64,000 bases of DNA. It comes from Phascolomyces articulosus. Taxonomy: Eukaryota; Mucoromycota; Mucoromycetes; Mucorales; Lichtheimiaceae. The notes under the pieces were generated by a model. It made no database searches. It was not told where the DNA came from and saw nothing but the letters and a program-made list of their open reading frames with translations. Position numbers and translations under genes: made by a program. Where the stretch lies: positions 682,001 to 746,000 of the forward strand of contig JAIXMP010000012.1 of the NCBI GenBank assembly GCA_025677815.1. Direction: 5' to 3'. This document shows, piece after piece, positions 13,601-24,187 of the stretch (its first letter is position 1; every line of letters starts with the position of its first letter).

Positions 13601-16586
13601 TTTAATTATTGCGTAAAACAAACTACTAAAATATCTTATTTTTTGGAATTATAATATGAAGGTGTTACTGAAAAATTATAGTGACATTATTCAATGGGAT
13701 GGTCATAATTTTCTTACCTACTCCCAACCTTTTGTTTTTTTTTTCAATAATAATAAACCAACAATTCCAGCATCTTTGAAAACATTTTCAAACTTCAAAC
13801 AAACATATTTAGTAACAAAAACTGAGATGAGAGACTTCCACCTATATGGGTGGTACAGCTGTGGACAGAATTGTAACAATCGAGAGCAAATCCCTTGAAT
13901 ATGTCACTATTTTACTGACCAGTGAAATTCATTTGAATCTTGATCTACTTTGAATAATTTCGGGTTGGGAAAGGTTTAAGTATCAGAGAGATAGTGAAAG
14001 TGGAGCTCGCTTTTACTACCACTTTTCCCCAAGAAAACGCAACTATGGTATCCCCTCTCCTTGTAAGTAATAAAAGTATATATTTTTTTTCAATGTTTGA
14101 TAAATTTATGAACTGATAACGTGCTTTGGTTGTCTATTTGGTATTCCAATCGATGCATATATCAGTGATCCAGGGCTGATATCGATTAATATGATGTTAC
14201 TTAAGAGTTGGTAAAGATACGCATGTTGGATTAGTTTTAAATAGTAATAATTTCAATGATAAATAAATTAAAGTTATGCATTGAAAATATGTATATTACA
14301 TTGGGAAAAACTATCAATGAAAAATACAAATGAAAAGCAAAAGGGCTATATAATGGGGGATTAGTTGATGAGTATAAGTTGATATGTATAAGTTGATATA
14401 GAAAAGACTGGTGTCATGCTATTTCGGAAATTGTAACGGAAGATACCGCTGAAGAAATAAACAAATCAATGTTAAAAAAGTGCAAATACGTACAACAGTA
14501 AACGTTGCTGAAACCTCTTGTAACAAAAATGTTGCTACTCTTAACCCATTTCGTTGTTATTTTGATCTTTAGATCGATTCAATGAGACTAATATATAAAA
14601 GAAAAAAGTATATATATAATTAAATTAGGAGGAAAAAATGGGGGGGGTGCTCGTAGTAGAAGCACATATTAAAATTTTGAAAGGATTAAGGAATTGGAGC
14701 AAGCTTAAGGTGGACGAAATGAAAAGATTATTCATGTCAGTGATATTAATAACTTCCATTATTTATCTTGTCAGAAGATAAACAATATGATGTACACGTA
14801 TAGTAAGCAATAATAGATTTTATTATTCATTATATATCAGTTTATTAAAAATATATAAAAGGTGCGATACTTCTTTGCCACGTTATTTTTATAAACATGT
14901 TACCCGGGAAACACCAACGAGGAGGTCATGTATCGCCTAGATTAACATTTAAAAGAAATAGTATTCATGAATTAATAAGCACATTACTACTATTATTGCT
15001 TCAAAGTGACATCGCTGTCAACTTACATTATATTAACTCTCGTCTTGTTTCACGCCTTTGTTACGGGTTAGCATGTCGCTAAGATTCAAAAAAAAACCGG
15101 TATTAATGAATTAATAAACACTTTACTCTTATTGTTGTTTCCAAGTAACATCGTTACCAGCTTACTCTCGTCTTGTTTCACGCCTTTGATGCGTGTGAGC
15201 ATGTTGCTAAGATTTCAAAAAAAAATAAGTATTCATGAATTAAAAAAAACATTGTTATTATTGTTGTTACAAATGCAACACTGTTACCAAGCACCATTTA
15301 TTTCATTTCTTTTACCTGCGATCCGCTCGTTTTGTTTGATCGCCTTTACAGGGAAAGGAAATAAAAAATTAAAGAAAGAAAAAATATAATGGTATGGCAG
15401 AAATTATTTATAAACTAGGAACCGCTGCTGTAGTTGAAATTTATCACCATTATGCATTGATGGCCATAAACAATGCTTTTTATCCCAAAGAAAGATAAGT
15501 GGTAAATCAATCCTACTAGAATTCTCTCAAAGGTAATCGGTCCTTTTAGTTTGACATTTATCAAATAACTTTTTTTGGAAAAACTTTCTATATTCTTATA
15601 TTGAGGCTACAATAATTACCTTATTTTAGTGCTTTTCGACTATTTTGCATAATTAAGAAAAGGGCCGTGTAAGCATAAGATACCTTTAATGACATGAATA
15701 ATAATAAAAAAAGCGTATTATGTAATATTACAGGCTAAGTATATTTTTTGTTTCCTAATCTTCTCCATCTCTTTCGCCTTACAAAAAAAAAATACTGTGC
15801 ATTGGCACAACAATGTCCTTCCCACCCCCAACAACCGTGATATATTTGTTTCAAACAAACTTGAAATCCACAATATAAAAGATGCACCTACTTTTTATTA
15901 GCAAAATTCTCCACAGGCAAAAGAGCATGCCTTATCACGTAGAAAAGGTAGATAGAGATGAAATAGAAAAACATGGTGTAAAGGAGGATGAATTGAAGGA
16001 AGAGGAATTGGAGGAGTTACGTAGATTCGGCCTTTTTTCTTTTAAAAAACAGTGTAGGCTAAGAAAAAGGAGACAGAACGTTAGATATAAAGAAGATGAT
16101 GATGTTTGTAAGAGATAGAGAGTTCTATATAAGAGGGTGTATCAAAATAACATGACAAGCAAGAGAGGTAAATAGGATTTAGAAAGAAAAAATGAATCTT
16201 CCTTGTACAATAACCAATAGTAATAATAATAATTAAATAAAAAAAAAGCGAAATGAAAAAAAGGTGTTTATCGTTCTTGTAATTTGATATCGTACTATTG
16301 CTAATTCATGATAGTATTTTCTTCGATGAGAAGAGGATTTTTATAAGAATACCGAATTGATTATGTAAAAAAAAATTGAACGCTACTATAATTAATATTG
16401 CATGTAATAACTGCTTTAAACTTGTGATGGGCGGGCACACCTCAAGGAGCATGGGCATGTGATAAGTGCCATCAACTATTAAATCCTTGTTTAATATAGT
16501 AAGCGATGACAATTTCTCGACAAAAAGGGTAATTTGAGTAATATTGATTAATCATCTTTTATTAATGATATAAAATAATATGATAG
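13601..16586. other. Gene-free spacer inside the ligase array
   Basis: Apart from the tandem repeat at 14951-15300, I see nothing I can name. An open frame at 15882-16118 is Glu/Lys-rich and short and has no signature. The C-x2-C codon patterns near 16403 and 16458, and a GTAAGC donor at 16499, may be decayed upstream parts of the zinc-domain exon at 16587. Confidence 0.5.
14951..15300. repeat. Three-copy tandem repeat, unit about 130-139 bases
   Basis: The phrase GTATTCATGAATTAATAA recurs with small changes at 14961, 15100 and 15229. In each unit it is followed by CATTACT/TTATTGTTG-type sequence. In the first two units it is also followed by TCTCGTCTTGTTTCACGCCT and a GCATGT(C/T)GCTAAGATT segment. 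The third copy is truncated. The spacing is 139 then 129 bases. This is a non-coding minisatellite-like array of unknown role. Confidence 0.8.
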
Positions 16587-16781
16587 AGAGGATTATATGT
16601 TTGGTGTCAAGGATGTAATAACGGTGGCCATTTGGAACATATAAGAGAATGGTTTAATAGTGGAGATAAATATCCCTGGGGTTGTGATCATTCTTGTACA
16701 TTGTCCTCGCTTGTTACTCTGTGGTCTCCTGCATCAAAACAAACGATCCAAAATATTACAAATGCTATGACCACACTCTAA
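16587..16781 (+). pseudogene. Orphan terminal exon of a SEA/GATOR2-type zinc-binding protein
   Basis: An open frame of 64 codons starts right after a splice-acceptor-like ATAG and ends in TAA. It reads RGLYVWCQGC, then NNGGHLEHIREWF, then PWGCDHSC. The C-x2-C...GGH-x2-H...W-F...C-x3-C pattern is that of the C-terminal RING/zinc-ribbon of the WD40 subunits of the SEA complex (Mtc5/WDR59 and WDR24 relatives), which regulates TORC1 at the vacuole. No WD40 exons are readable upstream, so this looks like a stranded fragment of a duplicated gene. The family call rests on remembered motifs, and the exact subunit is unsure. Confidence 0.6.
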
Positions 16782-18155
16782 TTTTTCCCTGTTATCCATA
16801 ATTTACATATAAAATAGCTACCATATCATGTATATACTCCCCATCACCTTCTTTCTTGATTATTATTTAACTTCATACTTAAACTTTTTTATACTTTGTT
16901 TTTTTGGAAACAAATGCGTTTTTATTATTACGTCTGTAATCTCTTTCCCCTTACTTGAACTTGTTAATATTTTTAATGATTATTACTTGATAGCATATAT
17001 TTATGTTTGCATTATATGCTTATTGATTTTGAATTTATATTCTACAGGTTACTACTATGTATTAGCTTATATTCCTTGATGACTGGTTTATGAATATTTA
17101 TTTACATCATAATACACGTATTATCGTGTATGCTTAACATGTAAAACTATAGATGCTAATGATTTTTATAAAATTTAAATTTATCTATCATGATAACTAT
17201 ATAGAAATTACAATAGTAATTTTCAAATTGAAACAAGCGCTGTACTAATAATTACAGCACGATAAATATGTAATCACCGGAAAAGTGTAGCTCTGAGGGT
17301 TTGTAACTTCTACAAGAATTTGACGGTGAGCAGTCATACTTATCTGAAGGCGGAAAGGCTTTAAGATGATTATTATTACTGTATATTCAAAAGTTCCGCA
17401 CTGCAGTGCTACTATCCACAAATGAATAATATATCCATCTAAAAATAATACAGTAAAAATAAATTGAAATGCGTGTGTGCCTCCTTTGCTGAATAGATTG
17501 CCCAAAGGACAAATATCTCTCCACATCTGGCCACCAGTTAATATCGGTGGTGGCGTTGGTGTATGTCTATATACATATATATATATGGTTCTTTTTTTAT
17601 TACAAGGAGGTTGTGGGATATTGATAAATAATTAGGAAATGAGTGTTCAGACTTAATTTCAAGTTTTTAAATAAGTCTCTATGAGATTATACTGTTGAGT
17701 AAAAAAAAAAGGTTTTATTCAAAGCTTGTTCTTTACTTTAGATGCCCTTCATAATAAAACGAAAGATAGTTGTTTTTTATTACTATTGTCTCTGTTGAAC
17801 ACAATATGATATTTTGATTGAGATTGGATATAAACAAATATATAGAAGTAAAAATAATAATAAAAAACTACTACTATAATATAGTACGGAAAAGATCACA
17901 GGTTATAGAAATAGATACTTTAAAGTTAGCCAAATTCAAATTACATATGGATTCTGTTATAGAATAAAGAAGATGTTCTATTATAAAATGGATATGCACA
18001 GCATGATATAATAGTTATGATTGTAATAATTACTACAACCAAAGCGAAATCGAACGATACACTAATCATAGTTGATTAGTATATTTGTTTGATTATAAAA
18101 TATTTTTTTATATATTCTTGGCTTATGTATACGTTTTCATCTTAAGTAAAAAAAA

Positions 18156-18201
18156 ATGACGGGTGGGAATAATTATATCAAGGTCAGTTATGTAATACAA
18201 A
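18156..18201 (+). promoter_or_regulatory. Conserved upstream block of ligase copy 2
   Basis: ATGACGGGTGGGAATAAT is followed by an imperfect match to AAGRTCAGTT and TAATACAAA. The same block occurs at 21545, upstream of copy 3. It lies about 0.5 kb before each start codon. It is either a regulatory element or simply sequence co-duplicated with the gene. Confidence 0.35.
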
Positions 18202-18490
18202 CGATAGTGTGTGGGTGTGTGCATGGTAAATTAACTATATTTTTTGTTTGAAAAAAACGAGAAAGATGTATGTATTGTCACTGAATGAAAACATATACGA
18301 TATTTTCGAAATTACTTTGGCTTTTTTTTTGTAGATAAATAATTCATGTTTATCCTAATCAATACATACATATACTAATAGAAACAGCTATACAAAAACA
18401 GTCGATAAAGCATTTTTATAACTGCGTTAATTTTAATGCAGGTTTTTGCGGGGGAAAATAAAAAAAGTATGGGAAAATCAAACCATATAT

Positions 18491-18524
18491 GGTAGGTGTT
18501 ACCGACCTGGTTAAACCATTTATA
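18491..18524 (+). promoter_or_regulatory. Candidate AGGT-N7-ACCT operator of ligase copy 2
   Basis: AGGTGTTACCGACCTGGTTA contains the inverted pair AGGT...ACCT and is followed by an A/T stretch (CCATTTATAAGG) that can act as a TATA element. The same arrangement occurs before copy 3 (AGGTGATACCAACCTGCATT), and a weaker form before copy 1. It lies about 180 bases before the ATG. Confidence 0.35.
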
Positions 18525-18671
18525 AGGCCATCATCTCTGTTCCACACATCACAACACATATTTTTTTCCTTGTTATTCTTCTTCATTTCTAAATTAAAGG
18601 AAACCGTTTCTTCAGGATACTCACACAGCATAATTCTATAAAATATAATAAAAAAAACAAAAGCAGACAAA

Positions 18672-20760
18672 ATGGCAATGTACGATAAACAATATAAGTT
18701 CACAAACGTTGTGGACATGTTGCTTAGTAATCCTTTGGGACGACCAGAATCAAAGCCTTTATGCATTGATGGCGTTACTGGTGAAACAATCACTTTGAAT
18801 AACCTTCGTCATTTGGTTGGTGCTTTCCATGCTGGTTTGCGACGCTTTGGATTGAAGCAAGGTGATACCATCTGTCTTTATACGCCTAACAATGTAAGTG
18901 ATGATAATGGTTATAAAATGACTGATTCAAGAATATGGTTGAAAATTATGTATTTCGTTAACCAAAAAAAAAACCGTATATAATAGATCAATATGGCGCC
19001 TATTTATTTGGGTACAATGTCTGCTGGTATAACAGTCAGTCCTGCAAATACCTCCTACGTTTCAACAGAACTTGAACATCAGTTACGTGTCAGTGAAGCA
19101 AAGATCCTTATTGCTCATCCAGTAAACTTGGATAATGCCTTGGAAGCTGCAGCCGTTGTGGGCATTCCTCGATCAAATATTTTCTCCATTGTTCGTGATC
19201 CTAAGCAACGTGCGCCATGCTATCGAGATGTATTTATTGATTTCACGCAACCTGAACTCCCACCTGTTAAAATGACACATGATCAAAGTGTAAACACCGT
19301 TGCCTATTTGTGCTTTTCAAGTGGCACCACTGGAAGAAGTAAAGCAGTTATGACGAGGTAAAAATCTGTATTATTTTATGATGGAAAATTGGGATTTTTA
19401 AAAATGAAGGAAAATGAATATTAGATACAAGAGGAGGAAAATGGAGAGTTTATCGTCATCCCAATGATGGACCATAAATTTATGCAAACATAATTTATAA
19501 ATACTATATAGTCATTATAATGTCATTTCAATGGTAATGGAATTGGACAACTTTATCGGTATCTTTTCCGATCCATCCGAACAAAAAGTATCACTTGCTG
19601 TTATTCCATTGTATCATTTCAGTGGTATCAGCACATTCTTTAATATGGGTATACCAGCTGGTGCAACCACTATTTTCTTGGACAAGTATTCGATTCCAGC
19701 CATGTGTGAAGCAATCCAAACATTCAAAATCACAACTTTACCAGCTGCACCTCCTATTTTGATCCACCTCGTCAATCGGGCCGAAGTGGATAAATATGAC
19801 TTGTCCAGCTTAGAAAGCATTAGTTCGGGATCTGCTCCCATTTCTCCAAGCGTCATCACTCGATGTGCTGAAAAATTCAATTCATTTGTTTACCAAGGAT
19901 ATGGTAGTGTATATAGTAAACCATTTTTTTTTAAAAAAAAAGATAACATATATTATGCTTTAGTCAGTAGTAAATACTAATAATTGTATTACTGTCTATG
20001 AACTTTTAAAGGCATGACCGAAACTACACCTATCATTACTATCCAATCACCAGAAAATGCAAAGCCTGACTCTATTGGTTCAGTTATTCCATGTATGATG
20101 CACAAGATTATTGATTCTGAAGGTCGTGGTACGTATTATATTTATAAAACTTTTTTAATTTGGTTCAAGAAATATATGGAATACGCAGTTTGTTCTTATA
20201 ATTTTATTGTATAAAAAAATATAGAAGTGGAGCTTGGTCAACCAGGTGAATTATGTGTTCGTGGACCAAATGTTATGCTTGGATACAAAGGAGACCCTGA
20301 AGCAACTGCCAACGCTATTGATAAGGATAATTGGCTTCATACCGGTGATATTGTAACAAAGGATAAAGATGGAAATCTTTATATCGTAGATAGAATCAAA
20401 GAGTTAATCAAATACAAAGGATTCCAAGTAGCACCTGTTGAGTTGGAAACTGTCTTAATACAATGCCCATTTGTTGCTGATGCTGGTGTAATTGGTATCG
20501 ATGATGAATCACAAGGTACCGAGGTTCCATTGGCCTATGTTACGTTACCAGAAAATTTAAAGGGTCAAGAAAGCACATTGGGCTCTAAAATTCGGGCATG
20601 GGTGGATGAACGTGTAGCAAACCATAAACGACTCCGTGGAGGTGTACGTTTTATAAACGAAATTCCCAAGAGTCCTGCTGGAAAAATCTTGAGAAAGAAT
20701 ATGAAAGATATTTATAAGCAGCAACAAAAAGAACTTGGTGAACGAGCATCTAAGCTGTAA
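18672..20760 (+). CDS. Peroxisomal 4CL-like acyl-CoA ligase (array copy 2)
   Basis: Five exons (18672-18893, 18987-19357, 19512-19903, 20012-20128, 20225-20760) give 545 residues. It belongs to the AMP-forming acyl-/aryl-CoA ligase (ANL) superfamily, which activates a carboxylate with ATP and transfers it to CoA. Visible motifs are SSGTTGRSKA (AMP/phosphate loop), GYGMTETTP (A5), WLHTGDIV (A7), [16 protein letters not shown] (A8, hinge and adenine region) and SPAGKILRK with the catalytic A10 lysine. The protein ends in ERASKL, whose SKL is a type-1 peroxisomal targeting signal. In the phosphate loop the usual final glycine is alanine here (SKA instead of SKG), which is unique in this array. 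The substrate (fatty, aryl or phenylpropanoid acid) cannot be read from sequence. Confidence 0.92.
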
Positions 20761-21230
20761 AGATATATATTGTATAATAGTAGAATAAATCATATACGAC
20801 TAATATTTACGTTATGCTAGTAATGATAATATTAAATAAATCTTGTTTAATTCATATAGATCAGCTTTGAATATGCACGTATGCTATGGCTGTATCGCAT
20901 AATCTACGTGTTCATAGAACTATGATTGGAACGACAGTTATTCACAACCGATGGAAATGTATGTTGTTGTTGAGTAAATAGGATAGGGTTCTATTACAGA
21001 TAAATCAATATGATGTTCGTTCTTTGTTGTTACACCCGAGCAAAGAATAGGCCATTTTTATATTATCGCAGTGAGTCTATTTCATTAATATAATTACAGT
21101 TTGCATGGAAAATTAAACGTGGTCTATACAAGTTATCAGGGTAACTGTCATACTCCCTGTTGAATATTAACATGCCCACAAGCCAAAACAAAAAAAAAGG
21201 TGCATATTTTCTTTTATTACCGATAGTATG

Positions 21231-21375
21231 GAATGGTGTTAAACAACGTGTGATGACGTGCCGAAAGTAATTCCGTGGAGGTGGCGTAGGAGTAATTATA
21301 TAAAGTAATTCCCAAGAGTGCTGCACTGAGAAAAAAAAGTAAACAATGTTTATAAACAATTAAACGAGAACATGT
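21231..21375 (+). pseudogene. Decayed C-terminal fragment of a further ligase copy
   Basis: The stretch aligns by eye with the last 150 bases of the neighbouring ligases. CCGTGGAGGTGGCGTAGGAG matches the CTCCGTGGAGGTGTACGT segment (LRGGVR), and AATTCCCAAGAGTGCTGC matches the IPKSAAG codons exactly. AGAAAAAAAAGTAAACAATG then TTTATAAACAA matches the R-K-x-M-K-x-I-Y-K-Q region. Indels and stops destroy the frame. It shows that a sixth copy once stood between copies 2 and 3. Confidence 0.8.
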
Positions 21376-21544
21376 AATTAGACATTCAAATGATGGGTTT
21401 ACAATTACAGTTGAATACCATTTGGTATTGGTATCATATTATTTATATACAACTATATGAACAATTCTTTATTTTCTGCTATTTCATAGAAAATTGTATT
21501 CTTTTTTCTTGAGATTATGTAAATGCCTCCAGCTTAACAAAAAA

Positions 21545-21594
21545 ATGATGGGTGGGAATAATCTTAATAAGATCAGTTTAAGTAGTAATACAAA
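21545..21594 (+). promoter_or_regulatory. Conserved upstream block of ligase copy 3
   Basis: ATGATGGGTGGGAATAAT followed by AAGATCAGTT and TAATACAAAA is the counterpart of the block at 18156 before copy 2. It is a shared ancestral promoter or a co-duplicated spacer. Confidence 0.35.
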
Positions 21595-21926
21595 AGAAGG
21601 GAAAACCGTACCTGTATATAAAAAAAAACAAGGGGTAATATAATGTAATTCATGACGTAACATAACAACAGAGGAAAGAAAAAGAATAGTATATATAGAA
21701 AGAACATCAAGAATTTACAGCAGATTAGTCTGGTTGCTACTATTATATTACACTTCCAGCAACTCCCGTTGTTTCCCCTGCCTAAACAGATTAACAGCAG
21801 GAGCTGCTACAGTAAAAGTTGTCGAAGTATCGATTTTTTTAAAATGGCGCTAATTTTTCTTCTGATGAAAAGCGTGTGACATGGATTACGCAGGAAAATT
21901 GGTTTGGGAAACTGAATCTATAAGAG

Positions 21927-21961
21927 GAAGGTGATACCAACCTGCATTAAAAATTTATATA
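21927..21961 (+). promoter_or_regulatory. Candidate AGGT-N7-ACCT operator of ligase copy 3
   Basis: AGGTGATACCAACCTGCATT precedes AAAAATTTATATATAAAG, a good TATA region, about 150-180 bases before the ATG. It matches the boxes before copies 1 and 2 and could bind a common regulator. Confidence 0.35.
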
Positions 21962-22107
21962 TAAAGCCGACAACCTTTCATCCCACGCACATTTTATACA
22001 CTTTTTTTTTTCTTTAAAAAAATCCGGGGAAATCGTTTCTTCATAGTGGATATATTACATACATATACAACTTTTTTCATAAAACGTAAACAATATAATC
22101 CGACAAA

Positions 22108-24187
22108 ATGGCAATGTACGATAAACGCTATCCGTTCACAAACGTCGTGGATATGATGCTGAGTAACCCTATGGGACGACCAGAATCACATCCTTTGAGC
22201 ATTGATGCCGTTACTGGTGAAACAATCACTTTAAATAATCTTCGTCATATGGTGGGTGCTCTACATGCAGGCTTACGGCGCTTTGGATTGAAGCAAGGTG
22301 ATACTGTCTGTTTCTACGCACCTAATAATGTAAGTATAAAATAATATGAAACAGAAAATATGGATGAAGATAACAATGAAATGCTCCTTTCTTCTTTTCG
22401 GAACCCGAATCCAATTAACATAAACAAAAAATATGCATATGATGAAAGATTAACATGGCACCGATTTATTTGGGAACGATGGCCGCTGGTATGACAATCA
22501 GTCCAGCAAATACTTCCTATGTATCAACTGAACTTCAACGTCAATTACAAGTCAGTGAAGCAAAAATTCTTATTGCTCATCCAGGAAACTTGGATATTGC
22601 TTTGGAAGCTGCTGCCGCTGTGGGTATTCCTCCATCACATGTATTCTCCGTTATTCGTGATCCTCAACAACGTGTTCAACATTATCGAGATGTCTTTATC
22701 GATTACACCCAACCTGAACTCCCACCCGTTAAAATGACACACGATGAAAGTGTAAACACCGTCGCTTATCTGTGTTTCTCAAGTGGTACCACCGGAAGAA
22801 GCAAAGGTGTGATGACAAGGTAATTTGGATAATATTATTAAAAAAAATCGAATATTGGGACATAATAATAATAAAAAAGAACAAAAGAGAAATATTGAAT
22901 GTGTTGTTATGTGAGCAAGGGAAAAGCCGTTAATTTATTGTAAATATATAGTCACTATAACGTTGTTTCGATGGTAATGGAAATGCATGACTTTGTTGGT
23001 ATCTTTGCTGATCCATCGGTCCAAAAAATTTCTCTTGCTGTTATTCCATTATATCATTTCAGTGGTATCAGTACCTTCTTTAATATGGGTATTCCAGGTG
23101 GTTCAACTTCTATCTTCTTGGAAAAATACTCTATTCCTGCCATGTGTGAAGCGATCCAAACATTCAAGGTCAATGATTTACCAGCTGCACCTCCAATTCT
23201 CATCCATCTCGTCAATCGACCTGAAGTAGATAAATATGACTTGTCTAGTTTACAACGTATTGGTACAGGTTCTGCTCCTATTCCTCCAAGCGTGGTCACA
23301 CGATGCGCTGAAAAATACAAGGCATTTGTTGGACAGGGTTATGGTAAGCATCGAGTATAATTATGTATTTTGAAAAAAAAAAAAAACATGTTGACTAAAT
23401 TTGGCATCGGGGTTGAATCTATTCAATATTGATAGGTATGACTGAAACTAGTCCAGTCATTAGTTTCCAAACACTCGAAACAGCAAAGCCAGACTCGATT
23501 GGTCGTATCATTCCTTGTATGCTGCACAAGATTATCGATTCCGAAGGACGAGGTACAATATAAAATATATATTTTTGAGCATGAATATAAAAAAAAAAGA
23601 AGTGCATGGAATAGTCGGTGTTCTAATGGTTATGTCATTTTATGATAATAGAGGTTGGCCTTAATGAACCAGGTGAATTATGTGTTCGTGGACCAAATGT
23701 TATGCTTGGATACAAAGGAGACCCTGAAGCAACTGCCAACGCTATTGATAAGGATAATTGGCTTCATACCGGTGATATTGTAACAAAAGATGAAGATGGT
23801 AATCTCTATATCGTGGACAGAATCAAGGAGTTGATCAAGTATAAGGGTTTCCAAGTAGCACCTGTTGAATTGGAATCCGTATTATTAAAGTGTCCATATG
23901 TTGCTGATGCTGGTGTGATTGGTATCGATGATGAATCACAAGGTACTGAAATCCCATTGGCATTCGTTACATTACCAGATAACTTGAAGAATCAAGGAAA
24001 TGCCCTCGCTCCCAAGATCAAAGCATGGGTGGATGAACGTGTAGCAAACCACAAGCGCCTTCGTGGTGGTGTTCGGGTCATTACTGAAATCCCCAAGAGT
24101 GCTGCCGGAAAGATTTTGAGAAAGGATATGAAGGCTATTTATAAACAACAACAAAACGAAATTGGTGAACGAGCATCCAAGTTGTAA
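22108..24187 (+). CDS. Peroxisomal 4CL-like acyl-CoA ligase (array copy 3)
   Basis: Five exons (22108-22329, 22449-22819, 22952-23343, 23436-23552, 23652-24187) have exactly the same lengths as copy 2 and give 545 residues. Motifs seen are [43 protein letters not shown] and SAAGKILRKDMK with the A10 lysine, and a C-terminal SKL for peroxisomal import. No motif residue is missing, so it should be active as an ATP/CoA-dependent carboxylate ligase. It is the closest relative of copy 2 in both the coding and upstream sequence, with long identical stretches at the start of exon 5, which points to recent duplication or gene conversion. Confidence 0.93.

Larger units (their letters stand above)
16782..18671. 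other. Spacer before ligase copy 2
   Basis: It is mostly AT-rich non-coding sequence. A minus-strand open segment at 17245-17560 has unusually balanced composition (LKPFRLQIS, HRQILVEVTNPQSYTFP) and could be a gene relic, but I cannot name it. The block ATGACGGGTGGGAATAAT at 18156 recurs upstream of copy 3. Confidence 0.45.
20761..22107. other. Spacer between copies 2 and 3, containing a ligase relic
   Basis: Apart from the decayed ligase fragment at 21231-21375 and the conserved upstream blocks at 21545 and 21927, it is AT-rich and apparently non-coding. Confidence 0.5.

Noticed and set aside
13656..13898. 80-codon frame downstream of ligase copy 1
   Set aside because: It starts just after the ligase stop, is AT-driven in composition and has no recognisable motif.
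15882..16118. 78-codon Glu/Lys-rich open frame
   Set aside because: Short, compositionally biased, without homology signature or splice context. Possible but unsupported.
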